Part shown: in pieces, positions 36,572 through 45,279 of the stretch | How the letters are laid out: every line of letters starts with the position of its first letter | How positions within the stretch are numbered: position 1 is the first letter of the stretch | Source of the DNA: Nitrospira sp. | GTDB lineage: Bacteria > Nitrospirota > Nitrospiria > Nitrospirales > Nitrospiraceae | Direction of reading: 5' to 3' | NCBI GenBank assembly: GCA_030123605.1 | Contig: CP126123.1 | Coordinates: 3,997,237-4,061,236, forward strand | Length of the DNA stretch: 64,000 nt | Program-made: the position numbers and the translations under genes | The notes under the pieces: model-generated | What the model saw: the letters and a program-made list of their open reading frames with translations, nothing else | Told to the model about the DNA's origin: nothing | The model's database searches: none

Positions 36572-37268
36572 GGTTTCGGCCATTGTGATCGGAGCGGTCG
36601 TGGCCGGCGCAGTGGCGGTGGGAGGAGTTGCGGTTCCGCTCACCAACCATCCGAAGTTCTGCGCCACCTGCCATACCATCAAACCGGCTTACGAGAGCTG
36701 GCTGCAATCGTCCCATAAAGAGGTGGAGTGCGTAGCCTGCCATGTCAGGCCCGGCGTCGTCGGGTGGTTGCACGACAAGGCCTGGCACGGAACCAGGGAT
36801 GTGGCCATCTATCTGTTCGGCACACCGACGGAGCCTCACAATCTGCAGGCGCAGGTCGATTCAGGCGTTTGTCTCGGTTGCCATCGCAATATTCTCCGCG
36901 TGTCGGAAATTGCGACGCGAGATCTGCCGACACCGGTGAAAGATGTGGGATTGATCATGAGCCACCGCAAACATATGGAGGCGTTCGGCCGGCGCGGGCA
37001 AGGCGAAGGTTGCACGACCTGTCATGCGGCGGTCGTCCATGAACGGCCGATCAAGGGGTATCCCATCGTGATTCCCCGTGGGCACGTGGCGGCGGACAAC
37101 AAATCCTGGAAGCCCGAGCATCCTGAGGGGTCCGTGCTGCACAAGCGTGCGCTGTCGGACTGCTTTCGTTGCCACGACAACAAAACCGAGTACGACGGCA
37201 GGGTACTGAGCCGGAAGTGCGAAACGTGTCATCTGCCCGAGAAGCTCACTGAGTTCCTGTCGTTTTAA
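36561..37268 (+). CDS. Hexahaem NapC/NirT-like cytochrome c
   Basis: 235 residues. N-terminal membrane anchor (AIVIGAVVAGAVAVGGVAV), then six CXXCH motifs: CATCH, CVACH, CLGCH, CTTCH, CFRCH and CETCH. The first two fit the NapC/NirT N-terminal pattern (HPKFCATCHTIKPAYESW). Proteins of this kind take electrons from quinol to periplasmic oxidoreductases. Its coupling to MoeA and MobB genes suggests a molybdoenzyme partner, which is not in the window. It starts at ATG 36561 or 36564. Confidence 0.88.
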   Translation: MMRRVSAIVIGAVVAGAVAVGGVAVPLTNHPKFCATCHTIKPAYESWLQSSHKEVECVACHVRPGVVGWLHDKAWHGTRDVAIYLFGTPTEPHNLQAQVDSGVCLGCHRNILRVSEIATRDLPTPVKDVGLIMSHRKHMEAFGRRGQGEGCTTCHAAVVHERPIKGYPIVIPRGHVAADNKSWKPEHPEGSVLHKRALSDCFRCHDNKTEYDGRVLSRKCETCHLPEKLTEFLSF

Positions 37269-37288
37269 TCCACGGGAAAGAGCGCGTC

Positions 37289-38023
37289 ATGCCATCTGCG
37301 GTGGTCGAAGTCCGCAACCTGACCAAACACTTCGGGGAGTTCACGGCGGTTGACGGCATCTCGTTCGATATCCGTCATGGAGAGATTCTCGGCCTGCTGG
37401 GGCCCAACGGTGCCGGGAAAACGACTACGTTCCAGATGATGTTGGGATTGGTGACGCCGAGCTCCGGATCGATCCACATGTTCGGGCTCGATTTGCAGCA
37501 ACATCGGGAGGCAATCCTCCAGCAGGTCAATTTTTCATCCACCTACATTTCCATGCCCTATTCTCTGACGGTGGAGGAGAATCTCACCGTCGTCGGCCGC
37601 CTGTACGGACTGTCCGATATTCCCAGGCGGATCAACGACATGGTCAAAAAGCTGGAAATGGAAGAGTGGCGTCACAAACTCACCCGCAAACTCTCCTCGG
37701 GGCAAATGACGAGGTTGACCTTGGCCAAGGCGTTTCTCACGGAACCGAAGGTCCTGTTTCTGGACGAGCCTACCGCGAGCCTCGACCCGGATATCGCGCA
37801 CAAAATCCGCGCGCTTCTGTTGGAGGAACGGCGGGCGAGCGGGCTCAGTATTCTCTACACATCGCACAACATGCGTGAAATGGAAGCGATGTCGGACCGC
37901 ATTATTTTTCTACAGCGGGGCAAGATCGTGGCTGAAGGCACGCCCCCTGAGATCGTCACTCGGTTCGGACAGGCGGACCTGGAAGACGTGTTTCTGAAGT
38001 TGGCCCGCGAACAGTATCGATAG
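37289..38023 (+). CDS. ABC transporter ATP-binding protein (ABC-2 type)
   Basis: 244 residues. Walker A GPNGAGKTT, signature KLSSGQMTRLTLAKAFL (a variant of LSGGQ), Walker B VLFLDEPTASLD, and the switch His in YTSHNMREMEAM. Pairs with the permease at 38495-39286. The substrate is unknown. It starts 20 bp after the hexahaem cytochrome gene. Confidence 0.9.
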   Translation: MPSAVVEVRNLTKHFGEFTAVDGISFDIRHGEILGLLGPNGAGKTTTFQMMLGLVTPSSGSIHMFGLDLQQHREAILQQVNFSSTYISMPYSLTVEENLTVVGRLYGLSDIPRRINDMVKKLEMEEWRHKLTRKLSSGQMTRLTLAKAFLTEPKVLFLDEPTASLDPDIAHKIRALLLEERRASGLSILYTSHNMREMEAMSDRIIFLQRGKIVAEGTPPEIVTRFGQADLEDVFLKLAREQYR

Positions 38024-38063
38024 AGTGAGGTCGTCTCGATGGGGAACGGGAGTGCAGATCGTC

Positions 38064-38489
38064 ATGGTTGACGCAGGATTGTCGTTCGGAGCCGGTCTGC
38101 TCATCGGTGGATTCGGCCTCATGCTGGCTTGGGGGCTGTTGTGGCTGGTCGTTGGAACTGTCGGATTGATGAGGCAGACCTGCGGGTGGGCGATTGTGCT
38201 CAGTAGCGTTAGCAGCAGCGCCATTGCGGCCCTGTCGATAACGGGGGTTCTGTGGGCCGCTGGTGCTGCCGGATCGAGCGGGCCCGCCTTTCACATCGGG
38301 CTCATGACGCTGCCGCTGGCCCTGCTCGTGACGGCATTCTTCCGATTAAAGGATGGGCGGCGAATCGGTCCGGCCTTCGTCGAAGGCAGCCGGGTGATGT
38401 TGCATCAACTCCTCGGGATTCATCAGGAGGGGTGCGGGCATTGTCACGAGCAGCCCTCTCAAGTCAGCCCCTGTCAGGAGAAGTCGTAG
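38064..38489 (+). CDS. Small membrane protein with C-terminal CXXCH
   Basis: 141 residues from the ATG at 38064 (GGAG 11 bp upstream); an in-frame GTG at 38025 is possible. Three hydrophobic helices: FGAGLLIGGFGLMLAWGLLW, AIVLSSVSSSAIAALSITGV and LMTLPLALLVTAFF. Basic loops (LMRQ, RLKDGRR) suggest a cytoplasmic C-terminus. The tail ends EGCGHCHEQ. CGHCH has the haem c pattern, but the predicted cytoplasmic side argues for a metal site. It lies between the ATPase and permease of the exporter, so it is probably an accessory subunit. Confidence 0.7.
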   Translation: MVDAGLSFGAGLLIGGFGLMLAWGLLWLVVGTVGLMRQTCGWAIVLSSVSSSAIAALSITGVLWAAGAAGSSGPAFHIGLMTLPLALLVTAFFRLKDGRRIGPAFVEGSRVMLHQLLGIHQEGCGHCHEQPSQVSPCQEKS

Positions 38490-38494
38490 CGGAG

Positions 38495-39286
38495 ATGGCC
38501 TATCACCGTATCGCAGCCCTGGTGCTCCGTCACCTCTATCTCTACCGGCGCAGTTTGCCGAGAATGATGGAGATCATCTATTGGCCGTTCCTGGATCTGG
38601 TCATCTGGGGGTTCATCACGGTCTATCTGGCGACCTTTCAAGGTCAGATGCCGGCGGTCGTGACTTTTCTCCTGGGAGCGCTCATTCTTTGGGATGTGTT
38701 GTTTCGCTCGCAACAGGGCATCACCATTTCGTTTCTGGAAGAAATCTGGGCGCGTAACTTGATGAATCTGTTCGCCAGCCCGCTCACGCCGAGCGAGTTC
38801 CTGGCGGCCACCATGGTCATGAGCCTGTTCAAGGTGGCGGCGGTGTCGATCGTGATGTCCGTCTGCGCCTGGTTGTTTTACGACTACAACGTCTTCATCA
38901 TCGGTCTGTGGCTCATGCCATTCGTCTTGAACCTAGTCTTGACCGGGTGGATCATCGGCGTGTTGACGACGTCGCTCATCATGCGGTTCGGACAGGAGGC
39001 CGAAGTGTTGGCCTGGAGTATGGTTTTTTTGTTTCAACCGATTTCCTGCGTGTTTTATCCTATGGAGGTGTTGCCGGTCTGGTTGAAAGGGGTGGCCTGG
39101 CTCAATCCGGCCGCGCATGTGTTCGAGGGAATGCGGGGGCTCCTCGCCGGTCATACAACTCCTCTGCCCAGCCTCGGCTGGGCCTCCGGGTTGAATCTCT
39201 TGTCTCTCGGCGTCGTCATTGCCTGGTTTCATCACACCTTCAATGTATGCAAGGAACGGGGATCCTTGGTGCGGGTGGGCGAGTAG
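38495..39286 (+). CDS. ABC-2 type transporter permease
   Basis: 263 residues from the ATG at 38495 with GCGGAG upstream; a longer frame overlaps the previous gene. Six hydrophobic helices, with FQPISCVFYPMEVLP followed by WLNPAAHVFEGMR matching the conserved ABC-2 membrane region (FPLS..FYP...LP...NP). It works with the ATPase at 37289-38023. The cargo is unknown; placement after c-type cytochrome genes is notable, but the haem exporter CcmB/C families look different. Confidence 0.88.
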   Translation: MAYHRIAALVLRHLYLYRRSLPRMMEIIYWPFLDLVIWGFITVYLATFQGQMPAVVTFLLGALILWDVLFRSQQGITISFLEEIWARNLMNLFASPLTPSEFLAATMVMSLFKVAAVSIVMSVCAWLFYDYNVFIIGLWLMPFVLNLVLTGWIIGVLTTSLIMRFGQEAEVLAWSMVFLFQPISCVFYPMEVLPVWLKGVAWLNPAAHVFEGMRGLLAGHTTPLPSLGWASGLNLLSLGVVIAWFHHTFNVCKERGSLVRVGE

Positions 39287-39323
39287 CATCACAGGAATAT
39301 CATGGTTGGGTGAGGGGGGAGGC

Positions 39324-39998
39324 ATGAAGATCACATCAGGGCAAGTCCGGCCGGCACAGCCGTCGGCCGATCTCGACGACTTTTCATTCCACCAGACTCC
39401 GGTCCTCGTCCTCGAGAATTTTTGGTCCGCCGACGATCGCAGCCTGTTTCGAGAGGCCATGCAACGGGCCAACTGGAACCGATTGCAGGATATGCCTTCT
39501 GTGCGACAGAACTTCCCGAACAGCGGCAACTGGGCGAAGGCCGAAATCGCCCAACCGCAGGGCCAACTGCTCCTGAGCCGCTTGCAGTTGTCCTGCATCC
39601 AGCGGTACGTCGAGTCGTTCCCCAACATCACCCGCCGGCATCTAGGGTTCAGTTATTATTCATACGGCGCCGGTGACTGTCTGCTCACTCACGATGATAC
39701 GGACCAGGGCCATCCGATCGGTGGGAAACCGGCTCCGCTCAGGCGTCTCGCGCTCGTCACCTACTTCCATGAACGATGGGAATGTGATTGGGGAGGTGAA
39801 CTGATGATCTACTCAGCGGTGGGAGGGCAACAGGATGAAAAGCCGGACCTGACCGTGACCCACTGCATTGCGCCCAAGCCGGGATCGCTGGTCATGTTCA
39901 CGGTGCCGCGCTACCATCGAGTCTGTCGCGTCGATCAGGCGGCGGGGGACCACAAGCGTCTCTCGATTGCCGGCTGGTTCATGACCGAACACTGGTAG
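39324..39998 (+). CDS. 2-oxoglutarate/Fe(II)-dependent oxygenase (prolyl-hydroxylase-like)
   Basis: 224 residues from the ATG at 39324 with GAGGGGGGAGG just upstream. The iron-binding HxD is in LLTHDDTD. A distal His is in PRYHRVCRV, and an Arg for 2-oxoglutarate is in KRLSIAGWF. The pattern resembles the Tpa1/P4H C-terminal domain (2OG-FeII_Oxy). No substrate is suggested by neighbours. Confidence 0.8.
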   Translation: MKITSGQVRPAQPSADLDDFSFHQTPVLVLENFWSADDRSLFREAMQRANWNRLQDMPSVRQNFPNSGNWAKAEIAQPQGQLLLSRLQLSCIQRYVESFPNITRRHLGFSYYSYGAGDCLLTHDDTDQGHPIGGKPAPLRRLALVTYFHERWECDWGGELMIYSAVGGQQDEKPDLTVTHCIAPKPGSLVMFTVPRYHRVCRVDQAAGDHKRLSIAGWFMTEHW

Positions 39999-40353
39999 GG
40001 GTTGAATCGTCGGGTGGACAGCGGTACCGATTCGAGTCGGTCCCTGAGGGGAGCGGCTCTTGCGTCTCGTCTTCAGACGGAATCGTACCTGGTTCTCCAC
40101 TTCAACCACGGACGGATGACACGGTATTTGATGGCTTGTATGGTAAGGGGACCCATGGTACTATTCCTTGTCTCTCGCTGGGGCCTGGTGAGGGATTCGT
40201 TGAAATGGTTCAGGCCTGATCTCGATGTTGCCTTGCCCGGGAATCTAATCGAAAGCCAGACCCAAGCCGCTCCACCACGTCGCGTCTTCGGCCCGTCCTT
40301 TCCCTTTCTTTCCTTCGTTCAAGACAATGTCACTACCCAAGAGGAGGACCCAC
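39999..40353. other. 355-bp gene-free region upstream of the RRM gene
   Basis: Short frames here have no start site or family likeness. It holds a promoter at 40136-40164 and hence a long untranslated leader (about 180 nt) to the RRM gene. I see no recognised riboswitch. Confidence 0.6.
40136..40164 (+). promoter_or_regulatory. Promoter of the RRM gene
   Basis: TTGTAT (40136-40141), 17 bp, TACTAT (40159-40164). The transcript would start near 40171. Confidence 0.5.
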
Positions 40354-40686
40354 ATGGGTTCTAAAATTTATGTTGGCGGGTTGCCCTATGCGGCGACCGA
40401 GCAGCAGTTGAGCGATCTGTTCGCGGTACATGGGGCGGTTGAATCGGCCCGCGTCATCACGGACAAGTTTACCGGCCAATCGAGAGGATTCGGATTCGTC
40501 GAAATGGCCTCTTCCGAAGAGGCGCAGAAGGCGATTGCCGCTCTCAATGGGACGGACATGGGTGGCCGGACATTGACGGTCAATGAAGCGCGTCCTCAGG
40601 AGCCTCGAACCGGCGGCGGACCGGGACGGAGCGGAGGAGGAGGCGGGGGATTCAACGGTCGTGGGGGCAAGCGCGATCGCTGGTAA
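40354..40686 (+). CDS. RNA-binding RRM protein with Gly/Arg-rich tail
   Basis: 110 residues from the ATG at 40354 with GAGGAGG 6 bp upstream. One RRM: RNP2 KIYVGGLPY and RNP1 RGFGFVEM are intact. A short RGG-like tail ends GFNGRGGKRDRW. Small bacterial RRM proteins of this kind are often cold-induced, and the long leader would fit. It is followed by a strong terminator. Confidence 0.92.
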   Translation: MGSKIYVGGLPYAATEQQLSDLFAVHGAVESARVITDKFTGQSRGFGFVEMASSEEAQKAIAALNGTDMGGRTLTVNEARPQEPRTGGGPGRSGGGGGGFNGRGGKRDRW

Positions 40687-40709
40687 TCACTACGTCTGAC
40701 TATATGAAT

Positions 40710-40745
40710 GGGGCAGCCATCTTGTGGTGGCTGCCCCTTTTTTTT
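40710..40745 (+). terminator. Intrinsic terminator of the RRM gene
   Basis: Stem GGGGCAGCCA / TGGCTGCCCC, 8-nt loop, followed by eight T. Confidence 0.93.
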
Positions 40746-40801
40746 ATGGGGAGTTGGGTGACGACGGTCTGCGATGGCGAGGAAGATTCGCCGTTCGAAG
40801 C

Positions 40802-41512
40802 TTACTCAAGGAGACGGAGTCCAAGGTCGTCGAAGTAGGTCACGGCGTCGGCCTTCGTCCAGAGCCCGATCCTGCCGCCGGAGAAGGTGTTGTCGCAGAC
40901 GCGAAAGAGCGGAGCCTCGTCGTACTGAGCCTTGATCTCGCAACCCCGTTGCATGATGCGCAGCCTGTGCCAGCCGGCGGCCGAGAGCGGGTGATCGATC
41001 TGTTTCACGACCTGCTGCACGCCTTTTACGACCCGATAGAGACGAATCTTTTGTTCGACGAGGCTGGCTCGCAGCAGGTAGTAGTTACGGTCATCCGTCG
41101 CACGCCAAATCAGCCCGCCGCCAAGGTCGGCTTTTCCCCCCACGGCTAAGTAGGACACGGTCACATCGACATTATGACTCTCGGTTCCTTCCACGAGGAG
41201 GAGTTTGTGCGCTTGGTCCGTTCCCTTCGGCAGCACCTGTGCGAGCACTTGCGACGCGCTCTGGGCTCGATCGGTGATCAGGATTTTCCACTCGCCGGCC
41301 GGCCGGCCGTCGAACAAGGTTCCGACGGTGAATGAGCCCGGCAGCGAACCAGGCGGTGCATTGTCGAAGGTCCACTGACGTCCGGGAGTTGTTTCCGGCT
41401 CGGCCGACAGGGATGGGCTACCGAGGAGACCTGTCACACAGAGAACGGTCGGCACCATGCATCCGAGGCAGATGAAAGGGTTGAATGCCGCAAAGGTTCC
41501 CAGGATCGTCAT
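40802..41512 (-). CDS. Secreted LamG/DUF1080-like protein
   Basis: 236 residues. Hydrophobic leader (ICLGCMVPTVLCVTGLLG...SLSA). The mature part is a jelly-roll-like fold: QWTFDNAPPGSLPGSF, then WKILITDRAQSASQVL, GGGLIWRATDDRNYYLLRAS, and C-terminal FSGGRIGLWTKADAVTYFDDL. This pattern is typical of 3-keto-disaccharide hydrolase (DUF1080)/LamG domains. Carbohydrate binding is likely; catalysis is not shown. Confidence 0.72.
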   Translation of the reverse strand: MTILGTFAAFNPFICLGCMVPTVLCVTGLLGSPSLSAEPETTPGRQWTFDNAPPGSLPGSFTVGTLFDGRPAGEWKILITDRAQSASQVLAQVLPKGTDQAHKLLLVEGTESHNVDVTVSYLAVGGKADLGGGLIWRATDDRNYYLLRASLVEQKIRLYRVVKGVQQVVKQIDHPLSAAGWHRLRIMQRGCEIKAQYDEAPLFRVCDNTFSGGRIGLWTKADAVTYFDDLGLRLLE

Positions 41513-41636
41513 CGTCGAGATTCCCAGTCCAATCCGGAGCGTTGAGGACTGTACACTAAATCCGGTACGGTCGGCGAGTGTGTTCGAGGGAATCGAGCCG
41601 GATCGGCGACGGTGATCGGCGGAAGTTGACGGACTT

Positions 41637-42533
41637 CTAAGGCATTTCCAGTTCGCGGAGCTTCGCTTCGGCCTGTTCGAGCCACCGTCGATTGGCGGGG
41701 GTGTCCAGCTCCAGGCGGAGATATTGTCTCAGCTCCTGGGCCGCTTCCGTGCGCCGCCCCATGCCGGCCAGGGCATTCCCGAGGTTGAAGCGGATTTTCG
41801 CGTCGTTCGGACGCAGATGCAGGGCCGCGCGGAATTCGCCGACCGCCGCTTCCGGATTCTTTTTTTCCATCAAGGCCAGGCCCAAGTTGAAGTGCGCGTT
41901 GACATCGTTCGGCTGGAGGCTGGCGGCGGTTCGATATTCTGCAATGGCTCCGTCGAGATCGCCCATGGCCTTCAGGGTCACCCCCAAGTTGTTGTGGGCA
42001 TGCACATCATGGGGACGGTGATGCAGGACGGTCCTGAATTCTGCAATGGCGCCTCCCAGGTCTCCCATTTCCTTGAGGGCGACACCCAGGTCGTTGTGGG
42101 CCTTCAGATCGTCCGGTTTGAGCCGCAGGGCTTCCCTGAATTCAGCGATCGCCTCGTCATGTTTCCCGACGTCCAAGAGGGTATTCGCTAAATTGAGGTG
42201 CGCGGCGAAATAATTTGTCTGGAGTCGAAGGGCATGCCGGAATTCATCGATGGCCTGCCCCAGGTCTCCCTTGAAGACAAAGGCTACGCCGAGATCGTTA
42301 TGGCGCATCGCTTCCGCGTCGGCGTCGAGCGGTTTGGTGATCTTGTCGGTGGGCGACACAATCTGTTCTTCCGCCAACGGACTGGTTTCGAGCGGGACAG
42401 GCTGCGGCACCCGTTTGTCCTGGGGCGCGGCAAGCGAGTGGACCGTGAAGAACGGCGCGAGCACGAGTGCAAGGAAGATCAACAGACGGTCGATCCGACG
42501 GACCCTGTTGCGGTCGCTGACACCGTCCGACAT
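41637..42533 (-). CDS. Secreted TPR-repeat protein
   Basis: 298 residues from the ATG at 42533, which has AAAGGAG 7 bp upstream; a longer frame has no such site. Signal peptide (LLIFLALVLAPFFTVHSLA). About six TPR units from residue 75 to 285 (AEFREALRLKPDDLKAHNDLG, AEYRTAASLQPNDVNAHFNLG). It is a periplasmic scaffold of unknown partner. The adjacent region 42534-42775 shows no gene. Confidence 0.8.
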   Translation of the reverse strand: MSDGVSDRNRVRRIDRLLIFLALVLAPFFTVHSLAAPQDKRVPQPVPLETSPLAEEQIVSPTDKITKPLDADAEAMRHNDLGVAFVFKGDLGQAIDEFRHALRLQTNYFAAHLNLANTLLDVGKHDEAIAEFREALRLKPDDLKAHNDLGVALKEMGDLGGAIAEFRTVLHHRPHDVHAHNNLGVTLKAMGDLDGAIAEYRTAASLQPNDVNAHFNLGLALMEKKNPEAAVGEFRAALHLRPNDAKIRFNLGNALAGMGRRTEAAQELRQYLRLELDTPANRRWLEQAEAKLRELEMP

Positions 42534-42775
42534 GCACACTCCTTTTGCAAAGACTCCGGGGTAATGACACAAACCGGCGTAACCGTATCCTGGTCGGACG
42601 CCCGTAGGATCCCGCCGGATCGCATCATGCCAAATAGCCCGATCCATGCTGAAAATTCAAGTTGAAAGTCCATTGAAAATCCGTGGTGCCGAGGCTCGTT
42701 TCCTTGACACAAGGCAATGGAGCCCGTGCTGTCCATGCCGACTCGTATCCGAGAACGCAAGGTGAGATCGGCTGC

Positions 42776-44290
42776 TCAGTGTACCGCCGAACCGCCGGTG
42801 GGAGCGACGACGGCGCCGGTCTGAACGTTCCACCCGCCTCCGAGGGCCTTGTAGAGGCTTACCATGTCGGTGAGACGGGCCCGTTCCGTCTGGGCGAGTT
42901 GTGTTTCCGCCGCGAGCATCGTGCGCTGAGCGTCGAGGACATCGAGGTAATTTACCAACCCCTTGCGGTACCGCACCTCCGCCAGTCCGACGGCGGCGCC
43001 GGCCGCAGTGGCCTGTTCACGTTGGCGTGCCAGTTGTTCCGTGCGCGCCTGGATCGATACCAGGAGGTCCGCCACTTCTCGAAAGGCGAGCAGGATGGTT
43101 TGCTGGTAACTCTCCATCATTTGTTGATAGCGTGACTCTGCCGCATCCAGCCTGGCGACGTTGGTGCCGCCCATGAAAATGGGCAGGGTGACCGAGGGGC
43201 CGATGCTATAGTTGGTGCTGTTTCCCGAGAACCAATTGACGAACTCGACGCTTTGCAAGCCGCCCTGCCCGGTGATGGAGAGGGTGGGGAAGAAATAGGC
43301 GCGGGCCTGACCGATCCTGGCATTGGCGGCTACCAACGTGGCTTCTGCCTGCAGGATATCCGGTCGTCGTTCCAACAGCTGCGACGGCAGGCCTACGGGA
43401 ATCTCCGGCTGTACGATCACCTGGCGCAACGATTTCGGTTGCAAGGTCAGTTTGCCGGGGGGCGATCCCGTCAAGACTTCCAGTCGGTGCAACTCGACGG
43501 CGCGGAGGCGGGTGAGGTCGGGAATTTGTCCGGCACTCTCTGCGACCAAGACTTCCGTCCGTCTCACGTCCAGGTCCGAGGCTAACCCAACCGAGGCCCG
43601 CTTGGTGATGATATCGAGCGAGTCCCGCCGCAACGTGAGGGCGCGTTGGGCGATCTCGATCTGCTCGTCCAGTTCGCGGATGCGAAAGTAGGATTGCCCG
43701 ACGTCACCGACCAACGTCAGCGCAATCGCGCGGGCGTCTTGCTCGATGGCCTGAGCCTCCGCCGAGGCTGCCTCCAGCCCGCGCCGAATGCGCCCCCAGA
43801 CGTCCAATTCCCACCGGAGGTCAGCGGCCCCGTTCCAGAGGTCGAACCCGCTGCCGGGAGCCGCGAAGACCTGAGGCCCCGGCTGCTTGCCGGTGGCCAG
43901 CCCGATCCCTGCCAACGTGTTTTTCGAAATCGCGAGGTTGGTATAGCTGCCTTGCACATTGAGCTGGGGATAGAGTCCTGTGCCGGCCGTCATGACAGAG
44001 GCCCGTCCTTCCAGTACGCGGGAGACGGCGCGGCGTACGTCGTGGTTCTGGGCGAGCGCCTGTTCGATGAATTGAGTCAACTCCTGATTGTGGAATGCCC
44101 GCCACCAGTCGGCCTCCGGCATCTTGTCGGAGGCGGCCGGCGGTCCCGAGGTCATACGGCTCCAGTCTGCCGGGGTCTCGACCGGCGGTCGATGGTAGTC
44201 GGGTCCTTGCAGGCAGCCGGTCGATGCGAACGCCAGGATACCGAGGAAGGCGGAAACCACCTTGCTTGAAACGGGGACGGATCGGTTCAT
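42776..44290 (-). CDS. NodT-type outer membrane factor lipoprotein (TolC-like)
   Basis: 504 residues. Lipobox FASTGC. Two OEP domains: TNLAISKNTLAGIG...ELDVWGRIRRGLEAASAEAQ and PDILQAEATLVAANARIGQARAYFFP (in outline). NodT motifs RRDSLDIITKRASVGLASDLDVRRTEVL are present in outline. It forms the outer-membrane duct of a tripartite exporter. It is the last gene of the operon permease-ATPase-fusion-protein-OMF, and its start overlaps the fusion protein stop (ATGA). Confidence 0.92.
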   Translation of the reverse strand: MNRSVPVSSKVVSAFLGILAFASTGCLQGPDYHRPPVETPADWSRMTSGPPAASDKMPEADWWRAFHNQELTQFIEQALAQNHDVRRAVSRVLEGRASVMTAGTGLYPQLNVQGSYTNLAISKNTLAGIGLATGKQPGPQVFAAPGSGFDLWNGAADLRWELDVWGRIRRGLEAASAEAQAIEQDARAIALTLVGDVGQSYFRIRELDEQIEIAQRALTLRRDSLDIITKRASVGLASDLDVRRTEVLVAESAGQIPDLTRLRAVELHRLEVLTGSPPGKLTLQPKSLRQVIVQPEIPVGLPSQLLERRPDILQAEATLVAANARIGQARAYFFPTLSITGQGGLQSVEFVNWFSGNSTNYSIGPSVTLPIFMGGTNVARLDAAESRYQQMMESYQQTILLAFREVADLLVSIQARTEQLARQREQATAAGAAVGLAEVRYRKGLVNYLDVLDAQRTMLAAETQLAQTERARLTDMVSLYKALGGGWNVQTGAVVAPTGGSAVH

Positions 44291-45279
44291 TTCGCCGGCA
44301 CCTCGGCGGACCGTTCTCCGGCCGACGGTTGCGCAGGTTTCTGCGTCGGCGTCCGATCGATGAACACATCCACTTGCTGTCCGGCATAGAGAGGAAAGGG
44401 CGGCGGTTCGAACCGGTAGATGATCTGGAGGACACGCGTGTCCACTCGCTCGCTGTTGTCTCCCGTCAGGGATTTTTTCGGAACGATATAGGGCTCGATG
44501 CGGACGAAGGTCAGCGGAATGGCCTGAGTCGTATTGCCTTTCAGGTAGGCGACGCCGGGCCGATTGGGAATCACCAAGGGGGCATTGACCTCATCCACGT
44601 CCGCACGCACTTGCAACTGTTGTGTGTCTCCCAGCAACATGAGCGGCTCGCTTGCGCCGGTCGTCAGGGCATACTCGCCGGCCCTCACGTTAACCTGCAA
44701 AATGGTGCCGGCGCGAGGCGCCCGGACCGTCAGCCGGTCCAGGAGTAATTGCGTTTCATCGCGCTGAGCCGTGACCTGTTTCAGCGCCGCTTCGAAACGG
44801 CTCAAGGCGCGCTTGGCCATTTCCCAGGCGTACCAGGTGCGTTTGACGTCGTCCTCACTGACGGCCCGACTGTCGCGCACGGCTTGCAAGCGTTTGAGTT
44901 GCGTGTCGAGATCACCGGCCCGGTATTTCTGTTCTTCGACTTGGGCCTGGGCCGGTGGAATCGCCGCTTGGCGGGCGATCAATTGCGCCCGCAGGTCTCG
45001 ATCATCCAGTTGGAGGAGCGGGTCTCCTTCACGGACCTGGTCGCCGACCGTGACGAAGACTTTCGTCACGAGCCCCGCCGTCGGGGGACCGACGCGGACG
45101 TTTTCGTTGACGGCTTCGATGATGCCGGTGGCGGCGACGGTGTTGTCATAGGGGGAACGAGGCGGTTCCACGAGCGGTGTCGGCATGGGAGTATCCTTGC
45201 CGGCGGTCAGGACCGTCCAGGCGGCCAGCGCCGCTCCGGCAACGGCGAGCCAGACGCTGACCCGATTGAGAATCGTCAT
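44287..45279 (-). CDS. DevB/HlyD-type membrane fusion protein
   Basis: 330 residues from the ATG at 45279, overlapping the ATPase stop (ATGA). N-terminal membrane helix (VWLAVAGAALAAWTVLTAG). Biotinyl-lipoyl halves VRVGPPTAGLVTKVFVTVGD and VRAPRAGTILQVNVRAGE flank a coiled-coil hairpin (QAQVEEQKYRAGDLDTQLKRL). It links inner-membrane ABC permease to the outer-membrane factor. Confidence 0.9.
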   Translation of the reverse strand: MTILNRVSVWLAVAGAALAAWTVLTAGKDTPMPTPLVEPPRSPYDNTVAATGIIEAVNENVRVGPPTAGLVTKVFVTVGDQVREGDPLLQLDDRDLRAQLIARQAAIPPAQAQVEEQKYRAGDLDTQLKRLQAVRDSRAVSEDDVKRTWYAWEMAKRALSRFEAALKQVTAQRDETQLLLDRLTVRAPRAGTILQVNVRAGEYALTTGASEPLMLLGDTQQLQVRADVDEVNAPLVIPNRPGVAYLKGNTTQAIPLTFVRIEPYIVPKKSLTGDNSERVDTRVLQIIYRFEPPPFPLYAGQQVDVFIDRTPTQKPAQPSAGERSAEVPAK

